Assembly (NCBI RefSeq): GCF_051106095.1
Contig: NC_135783.1
Span: 197,087,447-197,151,446 of the forward strand
Origin: Pogona vitticeps
Lineage: Eukaryota; Chordata; Lepidosauria; Squamata; Agamidae
Reading direction: 5' to 3'
Length of the DNA: 64,000 nucleotides
Of the stretch, positions 46,843 to 57,400 are shown piece after piece. The position numbers and the translations under genes were made by a program. The notes below the pieces were generated by a model. The model was not told where the DNA came from. It was given only the letters and a program-made list of their open reading frames with translations, and ran no database searches. Position 1 is the stretch's first letter. The number at the start of each line of letters is the position of its first letter.

Positions 46843-46910
46843 CTCACACTGAAACACAGCATCCCTCCACCATCCGCTCTGCAAAGATAAACACTAGGTA
46901 AGAAGCATTG
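46843..46910 (-). repeat. tRNA-like tract (SINE head or tRNA-complementary sequence)
   Basis: Read on the minus strand, GAGCGGATGGTGGAGGG fits an A-box region and GGGTTCGAGTCCTGGCTCCA fits a B box with a CCA-like end. The T stem does not pair well, so it is not a convincing functional tRNA gene. Confidence 0.4.
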
Positions 46911-46998
46911 TGCAAACAACTACCTCCCCCACCCCCAATTTCTGTTTTATGAATGGGACAGGACAGGAGTACCAAAATCATATAGAGAAGGCAGAACA

Positions 46999-47355
46999 AA
47001 ATGTGTTGGACTATGTAATTGTGCAGCACAGAACTAATACGAGTGTATATGTGTATATAAGAATGATTGAGATGTGTTATTTGCATAATTGAGCACAGTA
47101 ACCAATCAGATTCTGTCTAGTGCCAGCCAATGGGTGAGTTTGAAGGGGTTTACTGCCAGATAGAAGAAGTGGCAGTTAGTGTGAGGCTTATTCTGCTTGT
47201 TCTGTTTGTCTGTTAGCATGAGGTTTTTCTGTTGAGAAGTAGCGTTTTTCAGTTATGCTGTCTGATATTATTTGTTACAAACGAAAGATGTTATGAAACC
47301 GTTACAAGTCTGTCAAGCACAAAATCTATACCAAATAAAAATGTTCAAGTCCTAT
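46999..47355 (+). promoter_or_regulatory. Promoter-like or solo-LTR-like sequence
   Basis: TATAAGAATG, two CCAAT-type words (AACCAATCAG, GCCAATGGG) and a downstream CAAATAAAAATG polyadenylation signal are spaced as in an LTR. No ends or target duplication can be placed, so this is tentative. Confidence 0.25.
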
Positions 47356-47814
47356 TAATTTATTTTTCAATATGTTATACGGTAAATATTCTTAAAGTTT
47401 TTCCGTGACTAAATGAAGATTATTTCAGCTGCTGGCACACACAAGTTCATATACTGTATGGATACCAGGGGAAAATCTGTTCATAATCTATGTGGGCTTT
47501 TTTATACTCTCACTTGATACACTTTGTAAATACTGTAGGTAGGAGGTCTGCTATGCTGTGAAGTTGCTGAATAAGACGGCCACTTTAGGATATTAGCAAA
47601 TTAGTCACTGCCTTGGCTCTGTGGAGGGGCTGAGGAAGTGAAAACAAAACAAATGATTAAATGTGTATTAGGGCAGTGAATGTTCACTGCACCACTAAAA
47701 AAATAATAGAAGACAAATAGAATAGTTTGTTCGCTTTTCTTTTAAAGGTCCAGTTGAGAACCTGCCTGAATTGGCTGTAGTGAGTAATGATTCATTTGTC
47801 AATATCCTCAAGTA

Positions 47815-48153
47815 CAGTGGGGTCTCGACTTACGAACGGCTTGACATACGAACGTTTCGACTTACGAACCGCTCTCATAGGAATATATGGACTCGACTTA
47901 CGAACTCTTTTTTTCCTTTTTTTAAAAAGCTAAGTCATCTTAGGTTAAAAGAAAAAAAAGAAAAAATATATCCCCCTCTAGTGGCAGAAGGCGGAATAGC
48001 AGCTTCCCATTAGTTTCTATGGACGAAAAGAGCAGATACGGATTAAATGGTTTTCAATGCATTCCTATGGGAAATGCAAATTCGACTTAAGAACTTTTCG
48101 ACCTGAGAACTGCCTTCCAATACGGATTAAGTTCGTAAGTCGAGACCCCACTG
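47815..48153. mobile_element. Tigger-like MITE, 339 bp
   Basis: The ends CAGTGGGGTCTCGACTTACG and TAAGTCGAGACCCCACTG are exact inverted copies flanked by TA (47813-47814, 48154-48155). Same subfamily as 15958-16678. Confidence 0.9.
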
Positions 48154-48469
48154 TAGCTGTCTTATTAACCCACTTCACAATATCAGGAAATTGGAGGCTT
48201 GCTTTTAACCCTTTTCCAGTGATCACGTGCTGGAAATGGACCAAACCCCAGCGAAACTTACAGGAGAAAAAAAAATAGAAGTCCTTAATAGGGGGCCAGT
48301 AAGGTTCAGGTAGGAACACTCTGGGATGGTTTGCTTTCCTCCAGTGATCATGTTGTGTGACCGCTGTCAAAAGGAGTGAAACAAACCATCCCACAGTGAT
48401 CCAAGCACAGTGTGATTACATCCAAATTCATGCTGCTCTTATACAAACCAGTTGTGTCAAATTCAGTGT

Positions 48470-48850
48470 ATGGCTCTGATCACTGCATATAAGAAAGGAT
48501 ATTGTAGAACTTGGAAAAGTGCAGAAAAGGGGGAGCAAATTAATCAAGAGGCTGGAATAATTCCCCAGTGAGCAAGTGTTGAAATATCTGGAGATATTTT
48601 GCCTGGAAAAAAGATAAGAAAAAGAAAAGAGGACAAACATGTATGAGATTATACACTGTGAGAAGAAAGTGGATAATATTATCTCATAATACTCTAATTA
48701 AGGTCCATCTATGGAAGCCAAATGATGAGACATTCATGACCGATGAAATGAAGTAATTCTTCACACAGGCGAACTCTGACATTCACTATCGTGAAAAACA
48801 GTGATGGTTACTATGAAGAAGCTGTAAACCTCTGAGGTAAAATCTTAATA
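48470..48850 (+). mobile_element. Decayed CR1 LINE fragment
   Basis: AAGGATATTGTAGAACTTGG, GTGCAGAAAAGGGGGAGCAA and CTTCACACAGGCGAAC follow the CR1 order. Divergence is much higher than at 41888, so it is an old copy. Confidence 0.65.
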
Positions 48851-49468
48851 CAGTTGTACATCCTGGCTGAAATCCTGTTCATGCAATTGCACACATAAGG
48901 TGGATGAAGCTTCCACTAGAAAAATGCAATGAGTGGAAACACTTCATATTCAGTTGTCAGTGAGTTAACCAGCATGGAACTCAAGAGAGGAATTGGCGAT
49001 GGGTGGGTTGGTTCAGGGCACTTTAATTTCCTTTGCTATTCTCCTCAGGGGACAATAAAAGGATTAAAGTTATCTCTTCTGACACGTACTTGCAAGGTTC
49101 ATACTATCTAAATAGCCATGGATATGCCCCAATGGGATGGAGCACCTTGGGGCCAAGAAGAGCCAGAGGAGATCACCCAGAGCACTTGTGACAGGTGGGA
49201 TTACCTGCTCTGCCACCTGTGTCACCTTGGGGAAGCTCTGGAGTGCCACAGCACCACCAGAAGGAGGAACTGGTAACCAGTTCTTGAGTCCTGTAACCTA
49301 GAAATTGTCACCATTGGTCGATGCCAAACTGTTAATTATTATATTGCTAATTGCTAAATAATGGAATTCATCTATTGACTTAATACAATGCCTTTCTTCC
49401 AGAACTCAGATGCAAAAGCAGCTTACAAAATTATTTTTAAAACCGGTATTATTTTACAGGTGATGACA
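48851..49468. other. Unique spacer
   Basis: It opens with the phrase GGCTGAAATCCTGTTC shared with 30125. No gene is recognised. Confidence 0.3.
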
Positions 49469-49476
49469 GTTTATGG

Positions 49477-49767
49477 CAGTGGCAGCAAACCTTTTTGGGG
49501 CCGAGTTCCCAAACTGGGAAAAAAAAAATCCGGCAGGCAGTGGGCCGTGGCGGTGGTGGTGGCGGAACTGGAAGTGGTGGTGGAACCAGAAGTGGTGGCG
49601 GAAGGGGGAATCCTGGGCATGGAGGTGCCTCGAGACCCCACTCTGGATCCTGGCCTGTCAAAGCACCAACACTGTGCCTGCAGCCGCCTCCTGAGGTTTG
49701 GCTGCAGGGAGGGGGGACTAGCGATCCAGCAACTTATGGCACACGTGCCATTGGTTCGCCATCACTG
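49477..49767. mobile_element. hAT-like element, 291 bp
   Basis: The ends CAGTGGCAGCAAACC and GGTTCGCCATCACTG are inverted. GTTTATGG (49469-49476) and GTTTGTGG (49768-49775) match at seven of eight positions. A GGT/GGC-rich simple tract fills 49545-49610 and keeps chance frames open. Confidence 0.75.
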
Positions 49768-49963
49768 GTTTGTGGTAATTAAAGAAATCCCCCCCCCGCA
49801 TCTCCCAACAACTAAATAATTAAAATTCTCAATGAAAGGCATTTGGCCGGGGGAGGGGAGAGGAAATGAAAAATCTTTTATTTCTGAAAAAATGCATATA
49901 GTGAAACTTACAGAACAAGATTTCAGCCAATAAGTTATAAATATTAAAACTGATTTGAATTCA

Positions 49964-50180
<217 letters not shown>

Positions 50181-50600
50181 AGCCAAAAACACCAGGCACC
50201 GTCAATCAGAACTATGAAAACATTGACTGGTACTGAATTATATAACAGATACATGTATGCTGTTCCAAATACTGCTGTTTTTTCCAATTCTGAGGCCATT
50301 ATTTCTGAGATCTGCAACTGCTTATAGTACTGTGCGAAATTTCTTGATATTGTTCCCAAAGCCCCAATGACTACAGGGACCACTGAAGTGTGTGCCAGGT
50401 CTCAGTATTTTGTTAGTTTTTCCAGTTATTTATTTTTAATTCTGACATACCCTGGAAGTGTCTCATAATAGCATTTCATAATTTCTAGATTTTCAGCAAG
50501 AGTTTTGTGCTTATGTTGTACCAGTAAATTTGAAACAGCCTTTCCTGGTTCCTCAACAGGGTGTGCTGAGCCCTGTAGCCCATTTGCCACCAGATGCCCA
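50181..50600 (-). mobile_element. Non-LTR retrotransposon C-terminal piece
   Basis: The minus strand encodes VPVVIGALGTISRNFAQYYK followed by ELEKTAVFGTA. This matches a C-terminal signature (PxVIGALG...K...LGTA) that I associate with reverse-transcriptase proteins of non-LTR elements. The clade is unclear. The trinucleotide tract is its tail. Confidence 0.55.
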
Positions 50601-50935
50601 GGGGCTATAGCATCTGACGCGGTCCGTGTTGACCCGGGCTACGACCGATCCGGTATGGATTTCTGTTTACTTCCTCTCATCAGAATTGATGGTTGGTGGA
50701 CACGGTTGGTCTGGCTTCTCAGCTGAGACCTGTCTGGCTTGGGAGACCCTTCAGCATAGCTCTCAACCTCAGTGAAGCACGCAAGCCCCTCCGCCTCGAC
50801 ATGGACTGTGCCCATGAAGGGGATTATTATTGTTGTTGTTGCTGCTGCTGGTGCTGCTGTTGTTAAAAGTACCAGACACAGTTAATCAAAATTATAAAAA
50901 CATTGACTGGTTTGAAGGAGGAGGCGGAGGAGGCG
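50601..50935. repeat. LINE-associated sequence and GTT/GCT simple repeats
   Basis: CAGTGAAGCACGCAAGCCCC and CATGAAGGGG resemble wording found in squamate LINEs near the reverse transcriptase. A GTT/GCT run lies at 50827-50866. CAGTTAATCAAAATTATAAA then repeats the phrase of 50200-50220, so the tail of this family occurs twice here. Confidence 0.35.
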
Positions 50936-50939
50936 AAGA

Positions 50940-51290
50940 AGAATCTTAGAACTTGCAGAGCTGGAAGAGACCCTATGAATCATTTGAGTCCAGCTTTTGT
51001 TAAGGAGGCACCGTGGGGAATTGCACTCCTTTAATTAAAATTTAATTAACGAAATTAAAATATTTAAAAACATCTAAGTTAAAATACCAATGATAATTGA
51101 CATTGAAAATGAAAGACAACCAGTTCAAACAGCTGTCCTTAGCAGGCCACTAGTTGCCGAAGGCCTGCCAGAATAAAAAGGGCCTTCATGAGCTGATAGA
51201 CGGAGGGCTCCATTTTGGCTTCCCCTGCCAAAGACTTCCAATGCTTTGAGATCATCCTCTTAAATCTTGAGCCCCTCTATTGGGAAAAAG
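50940..51290 (-). repeat. L2-like LINE tail, diverged
   Basis: A-rich reversed tail (51020-51110), then GCCGAAGGCCTGCCAGAAT and CTTCCCCTGCCAAAGACTTC in the same order as at 20700-20830. The first 60 bases (AGAGCTGGAAGAGACCC) resemble another dispersed repeat. Confidence 0.45.
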
Positions 51291-51617
51291 GTGGGGCATA
51301 CGAGCACAAACAAACATGTCTTTATATTGTTGCCATCCATTGATGGGATAATATTAGTAACAACAAAGGTAAAGATAAACGTTTCCCTTGACATTTTAGT
51401 CAGTCGTGGCTTCTGCGGTTTATCCTGCAGCACCACCACGTCCCTAAACGGGCCACCACGTCCCTAACAAGAATAACAAGAAGGGGCCAAATGTCCCTAA
51501 ATGTCCCTAACAACAAGAAGGGGCCAAATTCATGCAAGGTAAGACTATCAAGGGAAGGATATGATTTACCCCCCTGTAGCAGGGAATGCTAGGGGAGGTT
51601 GTAACAGGCAGGTGTGA
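51291..51617. other. Unique spacer with short local duplications
   Basis: CACCACGTCCCTAA occurs at 51436 and 51455, and ACAAGAAGGGGCCAAAT at 51476 and 51513. These small direct repeats suggest slippage. No gene is recognised. Confidence 0.5.
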
Positions 51618-51845
51618 GTGGCCAAATTAGCTCAGTGAATTAGGTATCCAGCTGCAGAGCCAGAGTCTGGGAGCTTGATGCCCATGGTGTGTCCCAGGAG
51701 AAGAGCCAGACTGTGTAACCTCGGGCGAGCTGCACCCTCCCAGGGCACTCCCAGAAGAAGGAAATGTCTGAGTCCCGTATCACTAGAAAATCCTGGAAAG
51801 AGTCACCATAAGTCTGAATTGACTTGATGTCTGTAAGCGCCCCTG
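51618..51845 (+). repeat. SINE with Bov-B-type tail, divergent head
   Basis: The head (AAATTAGCTCAGTGAATTAG, then GAGCTTGATGCCC) is tRNA-like but unlike the other SINEs here. The tail GTCACCATAAGTCTGAATTG and ACTTGATG is the common Bov-B-derived end. Confidence 0.6.
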
Positions 51846-52989
51846 CCTGCAAGAGCTGGGGGTAGCAGGCAACCCCTCCTATGTGTTAGTCTCCATCAGT
51901 TCTGGACCAGGAGACTGAGGCAACTCCAGCTTCATTGGGAGGGAGGTGGGGTTTACAGTCCTGGTTTCATCAGCGGCAGCCCCCTCCGCTCAGGTCCTGA
52001 CTTCGGGGAGCTGAGTTCCTGGCACTCGCTTCCCTGCAAGCTTGGTCTCTTCATGGCTCCCAGTTGCCTCCACTGGGGCTGATGGGAATAGGATGACTGG
52101 AACTTCCAAAATTCATTGTCCTAGTTGATGTCCCCTGGCCACTTTCAAGGAGGGTTGATACTTTCCTCCAGACCCTCAACTGGGTGCTGGGTTGCCCTTG
52201 TCTACAGCTTGTGCAGGCATTCTCCTTGGCAGTGGGACTCTCTCCTCCAGGGCCCCTTCTGTGTGGGCACTGGAATCAGAGCGGGCAGCAGGGGTGGAGG
52301 AGAAATAGCCCATTGGCAGTCAGAGCACCTCAGCTTGGACCTCCTGTTCCATGCAGTGATGCAGGCTCTCACGTTCTCATAGTTCTCCCAGGACTCGCGG
52401 CCAGCGATCTTTTCCAAGGGCACACCCAGAGAGCTCCTCTGCATTTATGGTGAGCAGAGGAGCCTCTTCCTCATCAACCCAGTCCTATTTTTCTCCTGAC
52501 CCCTCAGCTTCAGCTTCTTCTGACTCCTATTCTTTCTCTGGCCCACCTGCTCCACCCTAAGCTTTTAGCCTGTTCCTGCTCCCACAGGCCAGCTCCCTCA
52601 GCCTCGCTTAGATGTGGGTCCATATCTCCCATAGCTGCTTCTCTGTCCTAGACAAGCTGACCATTCCTGGATATTCTCCGAGTCCAGCAGGCCTTCCAAG
52701 GGACATTGGGCGACCTCACACGACCTGCTTGGGGAGCTATCCATGGTGACCCCCACTATAATGGCACATAATAGTAACTATTATTTAAAGGCACTGGGCC
52801 TTTGACTGATAGTTACCGTACAGGTATTAAATCCAAATCTTCTTGAAAATAAAGAATGAATCACATGATGATGGCAAGTTAATTTTATGATGTCCCTAAA
52901 ATTAAATCATAAGCAGAACCATGTTTTTCACAGGTGAAAGTTGCTCTTGGTAATCCACTTGTCTCTTAGTAAAAGAGCCCACATTCCCT
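51846..52989. other. Unrecognised C/T-rich block
   Basis: From 51850 to about 52760 the sequence is GC-rich without a recognised domain; the 85-89 codon frames look random. It might be a worn LTR-type element. From 52770 on it is AT-rich unique DNA. Confidence 0.3.
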
Positions 52990-53620
52990 GCTCGACAAGG
53001 GTCCTCTTCTGTTGCCAACGTGAAGTGTTTCCCTGAATGCTTTAGTGCTGCTGTCTTGCCAACCGCCCGTCCTCAGAGCAGCTGCTCATTTGAAGGCCGC
53101 ATGGCGTGTTCCCTCTTCAAGGCGCCTTGCTGCTCATTATTAAGAGTTCACTTTCCAAGGTTGTCTCAGCACATTTCAGCCATTCATGTTCTCCCAACTG
53201 GGTCAGAAGTGGTTCTGTCCCAGTTAATTAAAATAACACTCATTTAAAAGAGCAGGAATTAGATAACAATTCTCCTCACTTACCTTTCCCTAGGGCTTAC
53301 ACCACTGGCGGATTGCCCACAGCCGTTCTGGAGGAGAGGTACGCTTGTGGCCTCGGCAGAAGTGTGTTGAGCAGATAAGGATGCCAAGCAAGTTTCCGTT
53401 TCGTCACCCGAGGAAACACGGGACAAGATGTCGCTCCAACAATCAGGATGATCTGGGTACGTCATTTGAAACCAGGGCAGGTGCATTAGGCCTTACTGTA
53501 TCAAGCGCCCTGTGTGACAGACACACTGCTCAGCTTGTCTACACGGTATGTGGTTTGATTTCTTTCCGCGATAGGAGCATTCACTGTGACATCTGACAAG
53601 GAACAGCAGCACTGGATGGG
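52990..53620. other. Possible conserved non-coding element
   Basis: The block is repeat-free with many CpG and several factor-like words (GAGCAGATAAGG, CATTATTAAGAG, CAGTTAATTAAAATAAC, TTTCCGCGATAGG). The word ATTATTAAGAGT also occurs in the block at 25990-26470. Only composition supports the call. Confidence 0.3.
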
Positions 53621-53974
53621 GAAACGAAGCTTTTCATCATGTGTCGCAAGGCAGCGTCACTCTGATTGGCTGCTTTCGCGTGGAGTGCTTTTCTTTTCGT
53701 TCACAAAGATAGAGTTGCCTGGCGGTGAAAGAAATGGAGAAGGCGTTGATATTCAAAGTAGTGATGCAGGGCTCTCCCTACCGCTGGGCGGAATGGGGTC
53801 ACCACCCCGGGGCAGCAAATGGTGGGTGCCAGGAAAGGTAGAAAATCATTAAATACTGTATTTAATTCATTATTACTGTCTCTTTGATGCCAGGTATGGA
53901 GGAAAGTGCTTATGAGATTTTCTACCTCATGTGCTCCTCCAAAATCTCATTGGCTGTGGGTACTGTAAAGTTTC
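53621..53974. other. Unique spacer
   Basis: No gene or repeat is recognised. Confidence 0.3.
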
Positions 53975-54165
53975 TCGTGTGGTGTAGCGGATAGAATGAT
54001 GGAGTAGAACTCTGAAGAGCAGGGTTCAAATCCCCACCCGGCCAAAGAAGCTCACTTGGGGAGTGGAACTGGCAAAACCACTCCTTAAATGTCTCACTTA
54101 TCTAGAAAGCCCTATTAGGGTCTCTATCCTTCAGTTCCAGCTTGATGACACAGAGCACACATACA
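53975..54165 (+). repeat. Sauria-type SINE, well preserved
   Basis: The head GTGTGGTGTAGCGGATAGAA is tRNA-like, with a B box GGGTTCAAATCCCC. The body AAACCACTCCTTAAATGTCT leads to the Bov-B-type tail CCTATTAGGGTCTCTAT and AGTTCCAGCTTGATGACACA. It is the clearest SINE in the window. Confidence 0.9.
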
Positions 54166-57114
54166 CACATGGGTACTAGGCACTTGGCATGAGACTAGAG
54201 GGGCAAACCATCTTCTACAGCAAAATATCTTGGACTGGACCCTTCACTGAGGAAGCAGGGTTGGTCATTGCATAGCCGCAGTGGAGTCACGGCACCGCAG
54301 AAAATTAAAGCTGGGTGCTTTTCAGTGTGGTTTCGTTTCTATTGGAAAAGTCTGTATATTTCTTAAATCGTCTCATGCTCATGACCAAAACAGGGAGAAA
54401 GGTGCATTGCTCCAGTATTTGGGGGGAAGATACCCCTTCACCTGTTAGACTATGAGCCACTCCCTTCTTACCCTCAGACCCCTCCCCCAGAGGGAGTGCC
54501 CTGCCACTCTCAGGGACCCACACAGCAGACCCGACAACCCTGCCAAGGGCTTCGAGCTGGGTGCTCAGCAACACAGTTTCCACCTGTGCCCTTAGAGGCT
54601 TCTACTTGCAAAAAGCCCTACTTGCAAAAAAACTGGTGCATGCGGTTTTTAATACAGTTTTGTTGTTTTGTTTTGTTTTAAAATTACAGTCAAGGGTGTA
54701 AATCTCACCCTACCCTCAGCCAGCCCACTCCCGCCTGCCCTCTTACTAGAAGGAGGTCAGGACCCTGCCTGTGTATGTGTGAATGTTGACTTTGCTTGCT
54801 TGCTTAGGCTTGAGAGTGTGAATGAATGCTCAGTTTGTCCCCATCTTCTGGACTCAATCCACCTACGCTGTGCCAACCACAAAGGATACCAGCCACCACT
54901 GGCCCAGAGACATTTTAAGGTATAAAACCGGTGGGTGGCTAAAGACACTTTTAACCTCTCGTAGGTATGTGGAGGTGGAGAAAGGAAGTGGGGTGGACCC
55001 CATTGCTGCCACAAGGCCATCAGGAGAGGCTGGGGCTGACCAGATGAAGCAGGGAGACTGGAAATGGGAAGAGATGGACACCAAGGAGCAACCTTGTGGA
55101 GGGGAGGAGGAGCAGAGGGTCTCTCTCTGTGTGTGTTTATGGTGCTCTGTGTGTATGTGGGAGACGGAGAGGGTAAGGGATCATGGGAGTGTGCTTGGAA
55201 GTTGATTCTGAAAGAGAGAAAATAATGAGTGACTCCAGTTTGTGTGTTATTTTGCGCAGACACACAGAGAAAAGATCTGTGAGAAGAATGATCCTCAATG
55301 AGAAGGAAAGACCTGTACTTTCAAAGGATGGTGGATGGGGTTAGAATCAGCATCTGCTGTGTGTCCAGGACCCTGGACATGTCGCTTAGGTTTAGCCTCA
55401 GTTCTTGACCTTAGTTGTTTTCCCCCTGGGAACCCTCCTGGGATGGGGCCTGAGACGCTTTCTTGAAATCTCCCATGTGCCTACTAGCTCCAAAGTGCTG
55501 GAAATGACTGAAGTAGTTAGTTCGGATATGAACTGGCGTGCACTACCTCATGTTGGGTATTGTTGGCTGTGTATTTATAAAATGTTCAGGTTTTTTTTCT
55601 TTTGTGTTCTAAGTTTGGAAATGTTTTCAGGTATTTCCCCTCTTTATCTAGCCATCTCCACATTTAATTTCCCATTATTTTACTTGGATAATTCTCTTTG
55701 TCTTTTTCTTTGGGAAATTATTGTTTGCTTCTTATGGTTTTCCTTTTTTTTTTTTGAGTTTGACAGTTTAATTCACAGATATTCTGTCCATGGTTGCTGG
55801 ACAGATTTTGGGCAAGTGGTCTAAAGTGAATTCTGCACATTTGTGTGATATGCAAGATATTTTATTTCTCCAAATGTGTTGTGCCGGGTCTCCGCAGCAG
55901 ATGGGCTTAGGAAATCCCTTCAGAAAACAGCCTTCTGTTTAGGGGGAGTTATCTCTCCTTAAAGAAGAAGAAAAATCTTCCTTTTAAAAAAGTATTTTTT
56001 TTTCCTTGAGAGAATTTTTTTGCTCTTTAACATAAATATATCTGGAACACATTGCCCCCCCTCCAAAATAACATGTTGTATAATGTTTTCTAAATACTTG
56101 TCCTTACTTTATTTCAAGTTAGGGCTAAAGAAAGATCAGGATCAACTTGCATCACATTGGATGATTTGCAGTGCATTTACAAAATATTACCAATTACCAG
56201 TCATGTAATAATAGCAACAAATGAATGAGTTTTCCCCACACCACCACCAAATGATATGGCTCAAATGAAGAAGGATTAGGATAATCAAGGATGTCATTTT
56301 CTGCTAATGAACTGTGTACTCAAAACAGCCAAACGCTCAAGTAGATTCTTGGGTGTACATAATGTATGTTTAGTGTTAAATGCATGCCTTTTGCATGAAG
56401 CTCAAATACTCTGGTTAGGAGATCTCAAGATTCTAGTTTAAAAAAACACCAACATTTGTCATGGTTCCTGCAAACAAGAAGTCCACCTTGTCAAATAAAA
56501 AGCGATTTTTAAAGTGACTGGCTAAAATCATGTTGCTTTATAGCTGCACAGCAGTGCAGTGATGCTACTGTGCAGAACAGCAAATCAACATTCTACAAGG
56601 GAATTCTAAAAATAGAGGAAACAAAAGCTTATATCCTTGAAACTGGGTTTCAGATCAGAACCAAATTTGGCACAAGTGTAGCAGTCAGTCTATTCTTGCG
56701 CTGTGCCAGACTTGGGGAGGCTTAGACAACTGGTTTCCATGTTATGGTTTTATAAAAGTAAAAGTGTTTTATCTCCATGTAGAAATGAGCAACCCCAAAT
56801 GGCCCCAGTTTTAAAACAGGTCATATAACTCAAAAAGATCAATCTGTTTTATCCTGAAAGAGAATGATTGGTCTCACCTACTTTTTTAATTTGTTAAGAA
56901 TCCAGGCTGCAGGAGTTGAAATACTGATCCTCAAATAAGGCCTTTGAAATGGGGTGGGGGAACGCAACCTTGTTATAACATGGAACATGCGTAGTGCAAG
57001 CTTGCCAGCAAGAGCGTCACAAAATAATACATTGTACAAATTTCTGGGCTGGGAAGGGAGATGTTTCAATATATGTACAGCAATTAATTCCCTTCTGTCA
57101 ATTCTTGAATTCTA
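54166..57114. other. Unique sequence, no gene seen
   Basis: About 2.9 kb. A 168-codon minus frame (54757-55263) and a 139-codon plus frame (55405-55824) have no domain I recognise; the second is Phe/Leu-rich over T-rich DNA. A GT-rich patch is at 55115-55160. Confidence 0.35.
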
Positions 57115-57307
57115 TCTCTTTGTTTTATCATTCCCCATCTTGAACACGTCATATTATTGATTTAATTGTTTAATGATTATGATGTTTTATTATATATTAT
57201 GATATTTTTGACATTTGTAAGCCGCCCCGAGTAGACGCTGTCTAGGGGGGGTGGGGTAGAAATCTAATAAATAAATAAATAAATAAATAAATAAACAAAC
57301 AAACAAA

Positions 57308-57350
<43 letters not shown>

Positions 57351-57400
57351 ACAAACAAACAAATAAATAAATAAATAAATAAATAAATAAAATGTCACAG
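57115..57400 (+). repeat. LINE tail (L2-like) followed by (AAAT)n
   Basis: ATTTGTAAGCCGCCCCGAGT and GGGTAGAAATCTAATAAATA are the typical end of an L2-like squamate repeat. The AAAT tract with a few AAAC units runs from 57262 to 57391. Confidence 0.7.

Noticed and set aside
46843-46910. A functional tRNA gene
   Set aside because: A and B box-like words are present but the acceptor and T stems do not pair well, so a SINE head or tRNA-complementary tract is more likely.
54757-55263. 168-codon minus-strand frame
   Set aside because: No domain, biased towards Ser and Pro in CA/CT-rich DNA, and no supporting signals.
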